Positions 1-7,490 of a stretch of DNA of 64,000 bases are shown in pieces. The DNA comes from Desulfobacteraceae bacterium UBA2174 (GTDB lineage Bacteria > Desulfobacterota > Desulfobacteria > Desulfobacterales > UBA2174). The position numbers and the translations under genes were made by a program. The notes under the pieces were generated by a model. The model was not told the origin of the DNA. It saw only the letters and a list, made by a program, of their open reading frames with translations, and searched no databases. The DNA is taken from positions 62,001 through 126,000 of the forward strand of contig DCWA01000020.1 in the NCBI GenBank assembly GCA_002327445.1. Direction: 5' to 3'. Positions within the stretch are counted from its first letter, which is position 1, and every line of letters starts with the position of its first letter.

Positions 1-19
1 CTTTGACTGAGCCCTGGCA

Positions 20-430
20 ATGAAGCCACAAACCGAAGATGAACCCTGGAACAGGCCGGCGCCAAGGCTACTCAGCTACGAACTGCCCGGCGGCTGGCAG
101 GTGCTGGCGGGCCGCACCGATGCGGACAACGATCGGCTCAGCTTGAAATTGGCCGCCCCGGACGATTTGTGGTTTCATGTTTGCGGCATGCCCGGCAGCC
201 ATGTGATCCTGCGGGCCAAACCGGGTGAACGCCCCGACCGGGAGACAGTGCGGCGCGCGGCCGCCATTGCCGCCTACCACTCCAAGGCCCGTTCCGGCGG
301 CAGCGTGGCGGTGAGCTGCACCGAAGCGCGCCACGTTTCCAAGCCCCGGGGGGCCAAACCCGGCACCGTGACCATTCGCCACGAGCGGATCATCAAGGTG
401 CATCCTGCCTTGCCGGCAAAAAAGCCGTGA
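20..430 (+). CDS. NFACT-R (DUF814) RNA-binding domain protein
   Basis: This 136-residue protein consists almost entirely of an NFACT-R (DUF814) domain, the RNA-binding part of RqcH/Rqc2-type proteins. The diagnostic stretch is visible at about residues 50-66 (DLWFHVCGMPGSHVILR), followed by the helix with AAIAAYHSKARSG and the terminal strand region TVTIRHERIIKVHP. Full-length RqcH also has NFACT-N, helix-hairpin-helix and coiled-coil parts, all absent here, so this is a stand-alone domain. Such short versions exist in many bacteria; a role in RNA or ribosome binding is inferred from the family, not shown. It overlaps the next gene by 4 bases (stop 428-430 within GTG start 427-429), so the two are probably co-translated. 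Confidence 0.8.
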   Translation: MKPQTEDEPWNRPAPRLLSYELPGGWQVLAGRTDADNDRLSLKLAAPDDLWFHVCGMPGSHVILRAKPGERPDRETVRRAAAIAAYHSKARSGGSVAVSCTEARHVSKPRGAKPGTVTIRHERIIKVHPALPAKKP

Positions 431-1329
431 AAAGGGAGAAATCCGTGCTGAACACCCATCTGCCTTCCTTCGACGATCCCGGCGGCAACGGCATTCCCGA
501 CGGCCTGCCGCCGGTGATCGACGCCCACGTCCATGTCTTTCCCGACAACCTCTTCGGCGCCGTCCAGCAATGGTTCGACCGCCATGCCTGGAAGATCCGC
601 TACCGGATGTCCACCGCCGGGGTCCTCGATTTTCTGTTCGCGCACGGCATCCAGCACATCGTCGCGCTGCAGTACGCCCATCGGCCGGGGATGGCCGCCG
701 AGCTCAACCGCTATATGATTGCCCAATGCCGACCCTACGCGGGACGCGTCACCGGTCTTGCCACCGTTTTCCCCGGGGAGGCAAACGCCGCGGGCATTCT
801 ACAGGAAGCCTTCGATGCCGGCCTGGGCGGGGTGAAGCTGCACGCCCACGTGCAGTGCTTCGACCTGGCGGCGGACATCATGACGCCGATCTTCGAGTGC
901 TGCCGACGCAACAATAAACCGCTGGTGATTCACGCCGGCCGGGAGCCCAAGAGCGAAGCCTATCTTTGCGACCCGCACCAGATCTGCGGCGCCGAAAAGG
1001 TTGAACACGCCTTGCGGGCATTTCCGGGCCTCAAGCTCTGCGTGCCCCACCTGGGTTTCGACGAGCTGGACGCCTACCGGCGCCTGGTCGAACGCTACGA
1101 CAGCCTCTGGTTGGATACCACCATGGTGCTGGCCGACTATTTTCCCGTTGCGCAGCCCATCGACCCGGGCCGCTACCGGCCGGACCGGATTCTGTACGGT
1201 TCCGACTTTCCCAACATCCCCTACGCCTGGGACCGGGAACTGAAAATGCTCGAAGCCGCCGGCCTGGACGCCGATTTCCTGGATCGCATTTTGAATCGCA
1301 ACGCGAGGGAGTTGTTCGGGATAGAATGA
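427..1329 (+). CDS. Amidohydrolase-family metal-dependent hydrolase (TIM barrel)
   Basis: The 300-residue product is an Amidohydro_2-type TIM-barrel hydrolase. The first metal ligands are in PVIDAHVHVFPDN (HxH, near residue 33), a later histidine in VIHAGREPKSE, another in VPHLGFDELD, and the terminal aspartate in YGSDFPNIPY. These fit the metal-binding pattern of the family, whose members act on amide, lactone or carboxylate groups; the substrate here is unknown. The GTG start at 427 overlaps the upstream stop; a second GTG at 445 is an alternative. It ends just before a long repeat-filled gap, so it closes its operon. Confidence 0.8.
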   Translation: MKREKSVLNTHLPSFDDPGGNGIPDGLPPVIDAHVHVFPDNLFGAVQQWFDRHAWKIRYRMSTAGVLDFLFAHGIQHIVALQYAHRPGMAAELNRYMIAQCRPYAGRVTGLATVFPGEANAAGILQEAFDAGLGGVKLHAHVQCFDLAADIMTPIFECCRRNNKPLVIHAGREPKSEAYLCDPHQICGAEKVEHALRAFPGLKLCVPHLGFDELDAYRRLVERYDSLWLDTTMVLADYFPVAQPIDPGRYRPDRILYGSDFPNIPYAWDRELKMLEAAGLDADFLDRILNRNARELFGIE

Positions 1330-1655
1330 GACACAGTAACGAGTGAGCTAAAGTGCCTAAAGTGAGCTAAAGTTAATGAATTCTGGCAATTATAAAAATA
1401 CCGGAGCGCAGCGACACCTCAATTTTAGTCATTATAGTCATTCGTCATTTTAGTCATTTGGATAATAACCGGAGCGCAGCGACACCACCACTTCAGGCAC
1501 TTTAGTCACTCGTAACTTTAGGCACTCGGATAAAAAGTGCCTAAAGTGAGCTAAAGTTAAGGAATTCTGGCAGTTATAAAAAACCGGAGCGCAGCGACTC
1601 CACAACTTTAGGCACTTTAGTCACTCGTAACTTTCGGATTTTGGAAGCCATGGGA
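1330..1655. repeat. Intergenic repeat block, CTAAAGT / CCGGAGCGCAGCGAC family
   Basis: No gene is seen in this gap of over 300 bases. It holds two direct copies (about 1352-1415 and 1537-1601) of a ~62-base unit beginning GTGCCTAAAGTGAGCTAAAG, passing through GAATTCTGGCA and ending in ACCGGAGCGCAGCGAC. Between them are shorter words such as TTTAGTCACT and TTTAGGCACT. The same unit occurs inverted at 13740-13830 and in partial form at 35193-35250, so it is a dispersed family and not a local duplication. Confidence 0.85.
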
Positions 1656-1667
1656 TCCCTCCTTTTT

Positions 1668-3053
1668 TCAGGTTGCCGATGACGGCTCCGGCGCCAGCAG
1701 GCGGTCGAGGGTCGCCGCGTCCACCCGTCCGCTGGCGCGGGCCTCCTCACGAATCGTACGGCCGCTGGCATAGGCGGCCTTGGCGATGGCAGCGGCCCGG
1801 TCGTAGCCGATTTCCGGCACCAGGGCGGTGACCAGGGCCAGGCTGCGCTCGATGTTGGCGGCGCAGGTTTCGCGGTTGGCCGTGATGCCGGCCACGCACT
1901 TGTCGGCGAGGATGCGACCGGCCGCTGCGATCAGATCGATGGCCTGCAGCAGGTTGTAAGCGATGACCGGAAGCATCGTGTTGAGCTCGAAGTGCCCGCC
2001 GGCGCCGGCGAAGGTGATGGTAGCGTCGTTTCCCACCACCTGGGCCGCTACCTGGAGCACAGCTTCGGGGATCACCGGGTTGACCTTGCCGGGCATGATG
2101 GAAGAGCCGGGCTGAAGGCTCGGCAAATTGATTTCTCCAAGCCCGCAGCGCGGTCCCGAGGCCAGCCAGCGCAGGTCGTTGGCGATCTTGACCAGACTGA
2201 CGGCCGTGGTCTTTAACGCCCCGCTGAGTTCCACCGCGGTGTCCTGGGCCGCCTGGGCCTGAAAATGGTTGCGCGTTTCCACGAAGCCGATGCCGGTTTC
2301 CTCGGCCAGGGCGCGGATCGCCGCCGGGGCGAAGGCGGGGTCTGCGTTGAGGCCGGTCCCCACCGCCGTACCGCCCAGGGCCAGTTCCTCCAACCGCGGC
2401 AGCACCGCATCCACCCGTTCGATGGCGGCGCGCATTTGGGCGGCGTAGCCGGAAAACTCCTGACCCAGGCGCATGGGCACAGCGTCCTGCAAGTGGGTGC
2501 GCCCGATCTTGGCTACCGGGTCGAACTCCTTTTCCTTTTCTTCCAGCACTGCGGCCAGATGCTTCAGCGCTGGATTCAATTTGTTTTCCACCGCCAGGCG
2601 CGCGGCCACGTGGATGGCGGTGGGCACCACGTCGTTGCTCGACTGGCCGATGTTGACATGATCGTTGGGATGCACCGGCGCCCGCCCGCCCCGACGGCCG
2701 GTGAGGATCTCGTTGGCCCGGCCGGCAATGACTTCGTTGAGGTTCATGTGGGTGGAGGTGCCCGATCCGGTTTGAAACACGTCCACCACGAATTGGTCGT
2801 CCAGGCGCCCCTCGGCCACCTCGCGGGCCGCCCGGATGATGGCCCCGGCCAACTTACCGTCCAGATGCCCCAACTCGGCGTTGACCCGGGCGGCATGCGC
2901 CTTGATCAATGCCATGGCGTGCACCAGAGCCGGTGGCAACACCAAGCCGCTCACCGGAAAGTTGGTCACGGCCCGGGCCGTCTGGGATCCGTAGTAGGCC
3001 TCGGCCGGCACCGGCACGGTGCCCATGGCGTCTTGTTCCTGGCGAAAGGTCAT
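1668..3053 (-). CDS. fumC: Class II fumarate hydratase
   Basis: The protein is a class II (iron-independent) fumarase of the aspartase/fumarase superfamily, interconverting fumarate and malate in the TCA cycle. The superfamily signature GSSIMPGKVNP is present, as are the substrate-site segments TGSGTSTHMNLNEV, HPNDHVNIGQSSND and KIGRTHLQDA. The chosen ATG at 3053 gives about 461 residues, the usual size; a frame-open extension to 3155 would add residues encoded by an intergenic repeat and is rejected, while ATG 3059 two codons earlier cannot be excluded. It lies downstream of korA-korB on the same strand, consistent with a TCA-cycle gene group, though a repeat-containing spacer of about 120 bases separates it from korB. 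Confidence 0.95.
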   Translation of the reverse strand: MTFRQEQDAMGTVPVPAEAYYGSQTARAVTNFPVSGLVLPPALVHAMALIKAHAARVNAELGHLDGKLAGAIIRAAREVAEGRLDDQFVVDVFQTGSGTSTHMNLNEVIAGRANEILTGRRGGRAPVHPNDHVNIGQSSNDVVPTAIHVAARLAVENKLNPALKHLAAVLEEKEKEFDPVAKIGRTHLQDAVPMRLGQEFSGYAAQMRAAIERVDAVLPRLEELALGGTAVGTGLNADPAFAPAAIRALAEETGIGFVETRNHFQAQAAQDTAVELSGALKTTAVSLVKIANDLRWLASGPRCGLGEINLPSLQPGSSIMPGKVNPVIPEAVLQVAAQVVGNDATITFAGAGGHFELNTMLPVIAYNLLQAIDLIAAAGRILADKCVAGITANRETCAANIERSLALVTALVPEIGYDRAAAIAKAAYASGRTIREEARASGRVDAATLDRLLAPEPSSAT

Positions 3054-3094
3054 GACCATAACCGCTTCGATAAAGTTTGAAAGAGTCAACCCGT

Positions 3095-3150
3095 TCGCGG
3101 TCAGACCGGTCGGACTTGTCCGACAAGTCCGACTGATCCGACAACAATTT
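3095..3150. repeat. TCCGAC-word repeat
   Basis: Tandem, imperfect copies of GTCCGAC/GTCGGAC words (GGTCGGACTTGTCCGACAAG and onward) lie between korB and fumC. The same words recur at 5855-5895, 10204-10246, 25757-25797, 27060-27088 and 30325-30365. Parts are palindromic, so a hairpin is possible, but no T-run follows. Confidence 0.75.
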
Positions 3151-3175
3151 TGCATGGCGGGGCGATTTTTGCCCT

Positions 3176-4009
3176 CTATAGCTCAAACGCCACTGCCGCC
3201 TGATCGATCAACGGTCCCTTTTGCAGCATGCCGATCCGGTCGATGAAGGTCGGCTTCTGCTCCTGGTAGAAAATGCCCAGCGGAATCCTGTCGCCCCACT
3301 GGCGGCCGTGGGCCATGGCGGCGTTCCAATCCCCCGCGTCATGGCCTTCTGCCGCCAGATCGAAAACGCGCTGTTTGTACCAGCCGTGGGTATGGATATG
3401 GTTGAAGCTGACGCACGGCTGCAGCACGTCGATGAGGGCGAAGCCCTTGTGACGCACCCCGGCGGCGATGAGCATCGCCAGCTGCGCCTTGTCGCCGGAA
3501 AAGCCCCGGGCCACGAACCCAGCCCCCAGGGCCAGGGCCGCGGCGAGGGGGTTGAATCCCTCGCTCACCGTGCCTTCGGGCTGGATCCGGGTGGGCATCC
3601 CTAAATCGGAGGTCGGCGAGGCCTGTCCCTTGGTGAGCCCGTAGATGCGGTTGTCGTGCACGATGAGGGTGATATCCAGGTTGCGCCGGATGGCGGCCAT
3701 GAAGTGGTTGCCCCCCTCGCCATAGCAGTCCCCGTCCCCCGCGTTCACCAGCACGGTCAAGGCGTGATTGGCCAGCTTGGCGCCGGTGGCCACCGGCAGA
3801 GCCCGACCGTGGAGGCCGTGGAAGGCGTTGCACTTGAGAAAGTGGGGCGTCTTGGCCGCCTGGCCGATGCCGGAGACGATGAGCACCTGGTGCGGTTCCA
3901 GGCCAAGATCCACCAAGGCCGCTTTCATGGCCTCCAGGATGCCGAAGTTGCCGCACCCCGGGCACCATTCGTTTTCGAAATCGGATCGGTAATCTTCAAC
4001 GGTCACCAT
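3176..4009 (-). CDS. korB: 2-oxoacid:ferredoxin oxidoreductase, beta subunit
   Basis: This is the thiamine-diphosphate-binding beta subunit of a 2-oxoacid:ferredoxin oxidoreductase, most likely for 2-oxoglutarate (KorB). It starts with the CPGCGNFG motif whose cysteines help hold a 4Fe-4S cluster. Further cysteines follow in LKCNAFHGLHGR and LQPCVSFN, and the TPP/magnesium motif is GDGDCYGEGGNHF with NRIYGLTKGQASPT after it. The ATG at 4009 is preferred because AGAGGTG sits six to seven bases upstream; an in-frame ATG at 4066 extends into repeat DNA. The gene follows korA after about 80 bases. The 2-oxoglutarate assignment rests on family resemblance and the fumarase neighbour; pyruvate or another 2-oxoacid is possible. 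Confidence 0.88.
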   Translation of the reverse strand: MVTVEDYRSDFENEWCPGCGNFGILEAMKAALVDLGLEPHQVLIVSGIGQAAKTPHFLKCNAFHGLHGRALPVATGAKLANHALTVLVNAGDGDCYGEGGNHFMAAIRRNLDITLIVHDNRIYGLTKGQASPTSDLGMPTRIQPEGTVSEGFNPLAAALALGAGFVARGFSGDKAQLAMLIAAGVRHKGFALIDVLQPCVSFNHIHTHGWYKQRVFDLAAEGHDAGDWNAAMAHGRQWGDRIPLGIFYQEQKPTFIDRIGMLQKGPLIDQAAVAFEL

Positions 4010-4037
4010 GGGCACCTCTTCAATTTTGGGCGTGACA

Positions 4038-4091
4038 AATGGACCAACACGACCCAAAGGACCCAAAGGTCATTTCGGTCCTTTGCGTCCT
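4038..4091. repeat. AAAGGACCCAAAGG-word repeat between korA and korB
   Basis: Words of the form ACCCAAAGGACCCAAAGGTC, then GGTCCTTTGCGTCC, fill the korA-korB spacer and end at the korA stop. Related words occur at 32285-32325 and 34570-34600. Confidence 0.6.
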
Positions 4092-5792
4092 TTATGTCAT
4101 TTCATTTTTTTCAATCCCCGCGACGATCTCCTCCGCGAAAAAGGGCCGTCCGTCGGTTCGGGTGATGCTGCCCCCCGGCGCCAGGCCGGTTTGCGCGCGC
4201 AACAGGCGCCCGAGCTGGCCGGAAAAGTTCTGCTCCACGGTGACAAAGGGCCGGCTGCCGAGCAGTTCGGCGACATGAACGGCCGGGAGCGGCCACAGGT
4301 CGCAGAAATGGACCGCACCGACGGAGCGGCCTTCCCCGCGAAGAGATTCCACTGCTTCCCGGACCGCTCCGCGGCTGGAACCCCAGGTGACCAGCAGCAG
4401 GTCCGCGTCCGGGTGAAGGACCTCGGGCGGCCGCATCGCCGCCTCCATGTCGGGCAGCTTGGCAAAGCGCTTGGCGACCATCTTGCGCCGGTCTTCGATG
4501 GTCTCGCTGAGATGCCCGTCTTCCCGGTGGTCGTCACTGGCAGCCACCACCAATGCCTTGCCCCGGCAGGGCAGGGCCCGGGGAGATACCCCATCGGCGG
4601 TAACGGCAAATCGCCGGTAGGCGGCCGGATCGACCATGTCCGCGTCACCGATCACGTAACGCACCACCTCGGGAGGCTTGGGAAAGTCGGCTACGGTAAA
4701 TAATGAATCGTTGAAAAACTGGTCCACCAGCACGATGGCCGGCACCTGGAAACGCTCGGACAGGTCGAAGGCCCGGATCATGGTCTCGAAGGCCTGCGCC
4801 GGATTGGCGGGAGCGAAGACGAAACGGGGAAACTCGTCCTGGCCGGCGTGGATGACAAAATTCAGGTCCGCCTGGGCGGTGCGGGTGGGCAATCCGGTGG
4901 CCGGACCGGGCCGCATGGCATTCACCACGACGATGGGCGTCTCGGTGATGGCCGCCACCCCCAGGGCCTCGGTCATCAGGCAAAATCCGCCGCCGGAGGT
5001 GGCCGTCATGGCACGCACGCCGGCAAACGACGCTCCCACCACCATGTTGGCCGCGGCGATCTCGTCTTCGGCCTGCTCCACCACCAAGGGGTACCGGCCG
5101 GAGAGGCTCGCCAGGTGGGCCATGATTCCGGTGGCCGGCGACATGGGATAAAAGGCCCCCACGCGGCAGTCCGCCGCCACCGCGCCCAAAGCCACGGAAA
5201 GATTCCCCTCCATGAGCCGCCTCCGGGGAGCCAGATCCCAGCCTGCCTGAATGCGGCCCTTGAACCTCTCCTCCCGGGTGGCGGCATAACCCGCGGCAAA
5301 TGCGGCCAGGTTCCGGGTGACCACCTCGTCTCCCTTGGCCTCGAACTGTTGTCTGACAATTTTTCGGCAGTGGTCTTCCGGGGCCCCCAGCAAGCCCAGA
5401 CAGGCTCCCGCGGCTACCGTGTTGGCCAGGATTTTGCCGCCGGCATCCCGGGCCATCTGATCAAAGGAAAAACTCAGGGCGCGGCTTTCATCGAGGCCGG
5501 CGGCGCTATCGGCCAGGACCATCCCTCCTTCGGCCAGATCCGGCCGATGCACCGCTTCGCTGCGGGCATCCAGCGCCACCAGGAGATCGATGCGCCGACA
5601 AGGGGCAGCCACCGGCCTGTCTGCGACGCGCAAGCTGATGGAGCTGTGCCCGCCGCGGATGCGGGATTCGAAATCGTTGACCGCCAGCACCTCGAAGCCG
5701 GCGCCATGACAGGCCGCCGCCAATAGTTGGCCCACGGTCTGAATCCCCTGCCCCGCCTCACCACCGATGACGATGGTTCGATCCAGGCCCAT
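4092..5792 (-). CDS. korA: 2-oxoacid:ferredoxin oxidoreductase, fused gamma-alpha subunit
   Basis: The ~566-residue product fuses the gamma domain (about residues 1-180, with IVIGGEAGQGIQTVGQLLA and FESRIRGGHSS) to the alpha domain (about 190-566, with YPMSPATGIMAHLA, EQAEDEIAAANMVVGAS and SGGGFCLMTEALG). This gamma-alpha arrangement is typical of two-subunit KorAB enzymes, which oxidatively decarboxylate a 2-oxoacid to acyl-CoA with ferredoxin, or run in reverse for CO2 fixation. Start at 5792 is chosen because GGGGGAGGG lies about ten bases upstream; ATG 5828 is an in-frame alternative. korB follows after a repeat-filled spacer. A small acidic protein gene lies upstream on the same strand. 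Confidence 0.88.
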   Translation of the reverse strand: MGLDRTIVIGGEAGQGIQTVGQLLAAACHGAGFEVLAVNDFESRIRGGHSSISLRVADRPVAAPCRRIDLLVALDARSEAVHRPDLAEGGMVLADSAAGLDESRALSFSFDQMARDAGGKILANTVAAGACLGLLGAPEDHCRKIVRQQFEAKGDEVVTRNLAAFAAGYAATREERFKGRIQAGWDLAPRRRLMEGNLSVALGAVAADCRVGAFYPMSPATGIMAHLASLSGRYPLVVEQAEDEIAAANMVVGASFAGVRAMTATSGGGFCLMTEALGVAAITETPIVVVNAMRPGPATGLPTRTAQADLNFVIHAGQDEFPRFVFAPANPAQAFETMIRAFDLSERFQVPAIVLVDQFFNDSLFTVADFPKPPEVVRYVIGDADMVDPAAYRRFAVTADGVSPRALPCRGKALVVAASDDHREDGHLSETIEDRRKMVAKRFAKLPDMEAAMRPPEVLHPDADLLLVTWGSSRGAVREAVESLRGEGRSVGAVHFCDLWPLPAVHVAELLGSRPFVTVEQNFSGQLGRLLRAQTGLAPGGSITRTDGRPFFAEEIVAGIEKNEMT

Positions 5793-5854
5793 TGGTGAAA
5801 GCCCTCCCCCTTTTGGAAAAAACATCACAATGCAAGGGCACGGGGTTTTGGAGG

Positions 5855-5895
5855 CGGGCAGGCCGGACCGGTCAGACTGATCCGACGGATCCGGC
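5855..5895. repeat. TCCGAC-word repeat upstream of korA
   Basis: CCGGTCAGACTGATCCGACG and following words belong to the same family as 3095-3150. Confidence 0.65.
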
Positions 5896-5930
5896 CCCCT
5901 GCCGCATCGCCCCCGCCTGTCAAGGCCGCT

Positions 5931-6179
5931 TCAAAGCTGCTTGATGTTGTCCCTGAGCTGGGCGATTTCCAGCCCGAGGCTGACGCACTGTTTTCCTTCC
6001 ATGCACAGATCGGCGTCCTCCTGCTCCAGGTGGTGCTTCAACTCATGGCGATCCTTCTTCAGGTCGACTACCCAGACCTTTTTCGCCTGGTCGTAGTCCA
6101 CGTCAACGTCGATCCCGCATTCCCCGATGTCCGGATAAAGTTCGCGAATTTTTTCACAAAGTTCGGCCTTTTCGATCAT
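5931..6179 (-). CDS. Small acidic protein of unknown function upstream of korAB
   Basis: I do not recognise this family. The 82-residue product is charged and soluble, with no signal peptide or membrane segment. It has an N-terminal MIEKAELCEKIRELYPDIGE, a middle acidic/hydrophobic strand pair (GIDVDVDYD, KVWVVDLKKD) and a C-terminal helix ending in LRDNIKQL, plus three cysteines. The start at 6179 is supported by a near-perfect AAGGAGGG six bases upstream; longer frames to 6260 run into AT-rich leader. It precedes korA on the same strand, and a possible sigma-54 promoter lies about 50 bases before it. A role linked to the oxidoreductase is only a guess from position. Confidence 0.75.
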   Translation of the reverse strand: MIEKAELCEKIRELYPDIGECGIDVDVDYDQAKKVWVVDLKKDRHELKHHLEQEDADLCMEGKQCVSLGLEIAQLRDNIKQL

Positions 6180-6230
6180 GGCAACCCTCCTTGGTTTGAA
6201 AATGTTTCTCAAAAGTTGAAGATTGATGAA

Positions 6231-6246
6231 TACAATAAGTGTGCCA
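6231..6246 (-). promoter_or_regulatory. Candidate sigma-54 (-24/-12) promoter
   Basis: On the minus strand the sequence reads TGGCACACTTATTGTA. The -24 box TGGCAC is perfect and the spacing of five bases to TTGT is right, but the usual -12 GC is GT. A transcript would begin about 40 bases before the small acidic gene starting at 6179. Confidence 0.4.
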
Positions 6247-6376
6247 CAAGAAATTACCATGAAAGATTCGAAACTTTTTCAAATGGGCGAAAATCTTTGC
6301 CAGACAGGTTTGAATTGTCAGACTCGTCAGGCAGATCTGACGAATCTTGGAAATTCCGTATTCATCCACTGTTGTC

Positions 6377-7162
6377 TCATGAAACACTTTCGTCCACCAG
6401 GGCTTCCACGTAACGTGACGCCCAGGCGGCGATCACCACTCCGGCATAGCGGGCATCCCCGGGTTCGGTGAGCAGGTGGTCAGCCCGGTGCAAAGAAACG
6501 AAACTCTTGGGATGGCGCGCGGCGGCGAAGATCTGGCCGGCGTTTTCGATCCCCACGGTCTCGTCCATCGGGGCATGGAGCACCAGCAGCGGCCGATCCA
6601 GTCGTTTCAGGGCATCGGCGAAGCGCGTGCCGGTGAGATCGTCGAGAAACTTGCGCCGCAAGGTGAAGCGCTGGCCGGCCACCACGATATGCGCCTCTCC
6701 CTCGGTTGCCAGGGTTTCGCGCTGGTCGGCCAGGTGCTGCAACACATGGCCCGGGTCGGCCGGCGCCCCGATGGTCACCACCGCCTTGACCGAGGCGATT
6801 CGGGACGCGGCCATCAGCACCGCGGCACCGCCCAACGAATGACCGATGAGCAGGTCCGGCGACTGAAACGCACGGTCCATGAAAGCCGCGGCATCCTCCA
6901 GATCGGCCATATTGGAAGTAAAACCGGTATCGGCGAAGGCCCCCTCGCTCTGGCCCAGTCCGGTGAAATCGAAGCGCAACACGGCCAGGCCGGCGGCGGT
7001 AAGGGCCCGGCTCAGGTGGTAAGCCCCGGTCAGGTCCTTGTTGCAGGTGAAACAGTGGGCATAGAGGGCATAGGCCCGGGGTTTCCCGTCGGCCGGCAGA
7101 TCCAACCGGGCCGAAAGGCGCAGGCCCTGTCGATTTTCAATGTCGATGCGCTGGGATTTCAT
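6377..7162 (-). CDS. Alpha/beta hydrolase
   Basis: The ~261-residue protein is a serine hydrolase of the alpha/beta fold. The nucleophile elbow is GHSLGGAAVL (serine near residue 105). A likely acid lies in LHAPMDETVG and the histidine in HRADHLL, completing the triad. The oxyanion region near YALYAHCFTCNKD and FDFTGLGQSEG resembles the hydrolases found fused to, or beside, OsmC-like proteins. Substrate is unknown. ATG 7162 is preferred because GGAGG lies five bases before it; ATG 7174 would leave this site inside the gene. It is transcribed toward korAB and away from sucA. Confidence 0.82.
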   Translation of the reverse strand: MKSQRIDIENRQGLRLSARLDLPADGKPRAYALYAHCFTCNKDLTGAYHLSRALTAAGLAVLRFDFTGLGQSEGAFADTGFTSNMADLEDAAAFMDRAFQSPDLLIGHSLGGAAVLMAASRIASVKAVVTIGAPADPGHVLQHLADQRETLATEGEAHIVVAGQRFTLRRKFLDDLTGTRFADALKRLDRPLLVLHAPMDETVGIENAGQIFAAARHPKSFVSLHRADHLLTEPGDARYAGVVIAAWASRYVEALVDESVS

Positions 7163-7185
7163 TGCCGCCTCCATGGTTGAAGGAT

Positions 7186-7326
7186 GAAAGGGTTGGTCGG
7201 GTTGGTCGGGTTTGTGGGGTTTGTGGGGTTGGTCGGGTTTGTGGGGTTTGTGGGGTTGGTCGGGTTGGTCGGGTTGGTCGGGTTTGTGGGGTTGGTTGGG
7301 TTTGTGGAGTTGGTTGGGTTGGTTTT
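7186..7326. repeat. GGTTGGTCGGGTTTGTGGGG decanucleotide-type repeat
   Basis: About fourteen tandem ten-base words (GGTTGGTCGG, GTTTGTGGGG and variants) fill the space between the divergent hydrolase and sucA genes. The strand is extremely asymmetric, with almost no C on the plus strand except in the TCGG step. The complementary C-rich version lies at 22205-22322. Translation gives repeated Asn-Pro-Thr peptides on one strand, which are not real proteins. Confidence 0.9.
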
Positions 7327-7357
7327 CCCGTCATTTTTTCGGATCCTTGTCCCGCCG

Positions 7358-7387
7358 TTGACTTTTTTCCGTACCCTCAATTAAACT
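7358..7387 (+). promoter_or_regulatory. Candidate sigma-70 promoter for the suc operon
   Basis: TTGACT at 7358-7363 and TAAACT at 7382-7387 are 18 bases apart. This lies just after the repeat block and about 100 bases before the sucA start. Confidence 0.4.
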
Positions 7388-7490
7388 CAATTATTGTTCC
7401 GATCAACCACCGCTGCCGCCATTCTTTTCGAGAGAATCCTAGTCGCTGGGCTCCTCTGAATAACAGCGATGAAAGAGAGGGAATGTCTTC

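Noticed and set aside
2265..3080. Long plus-strand frames over fumC, and similar frames over arg, dapF and TRAP genes
   Set aside because: They are antisense shadows with histidine- and glycine-rich low-quality composition.
7137..7390. Open frames giving repeated Asn-Pro-Thr or Gly-Leu-Val-Gly peptides
   Set aside because: They are read-through of the ten-base intergenic repeat, occur on both strands at once and have no ribosome site.
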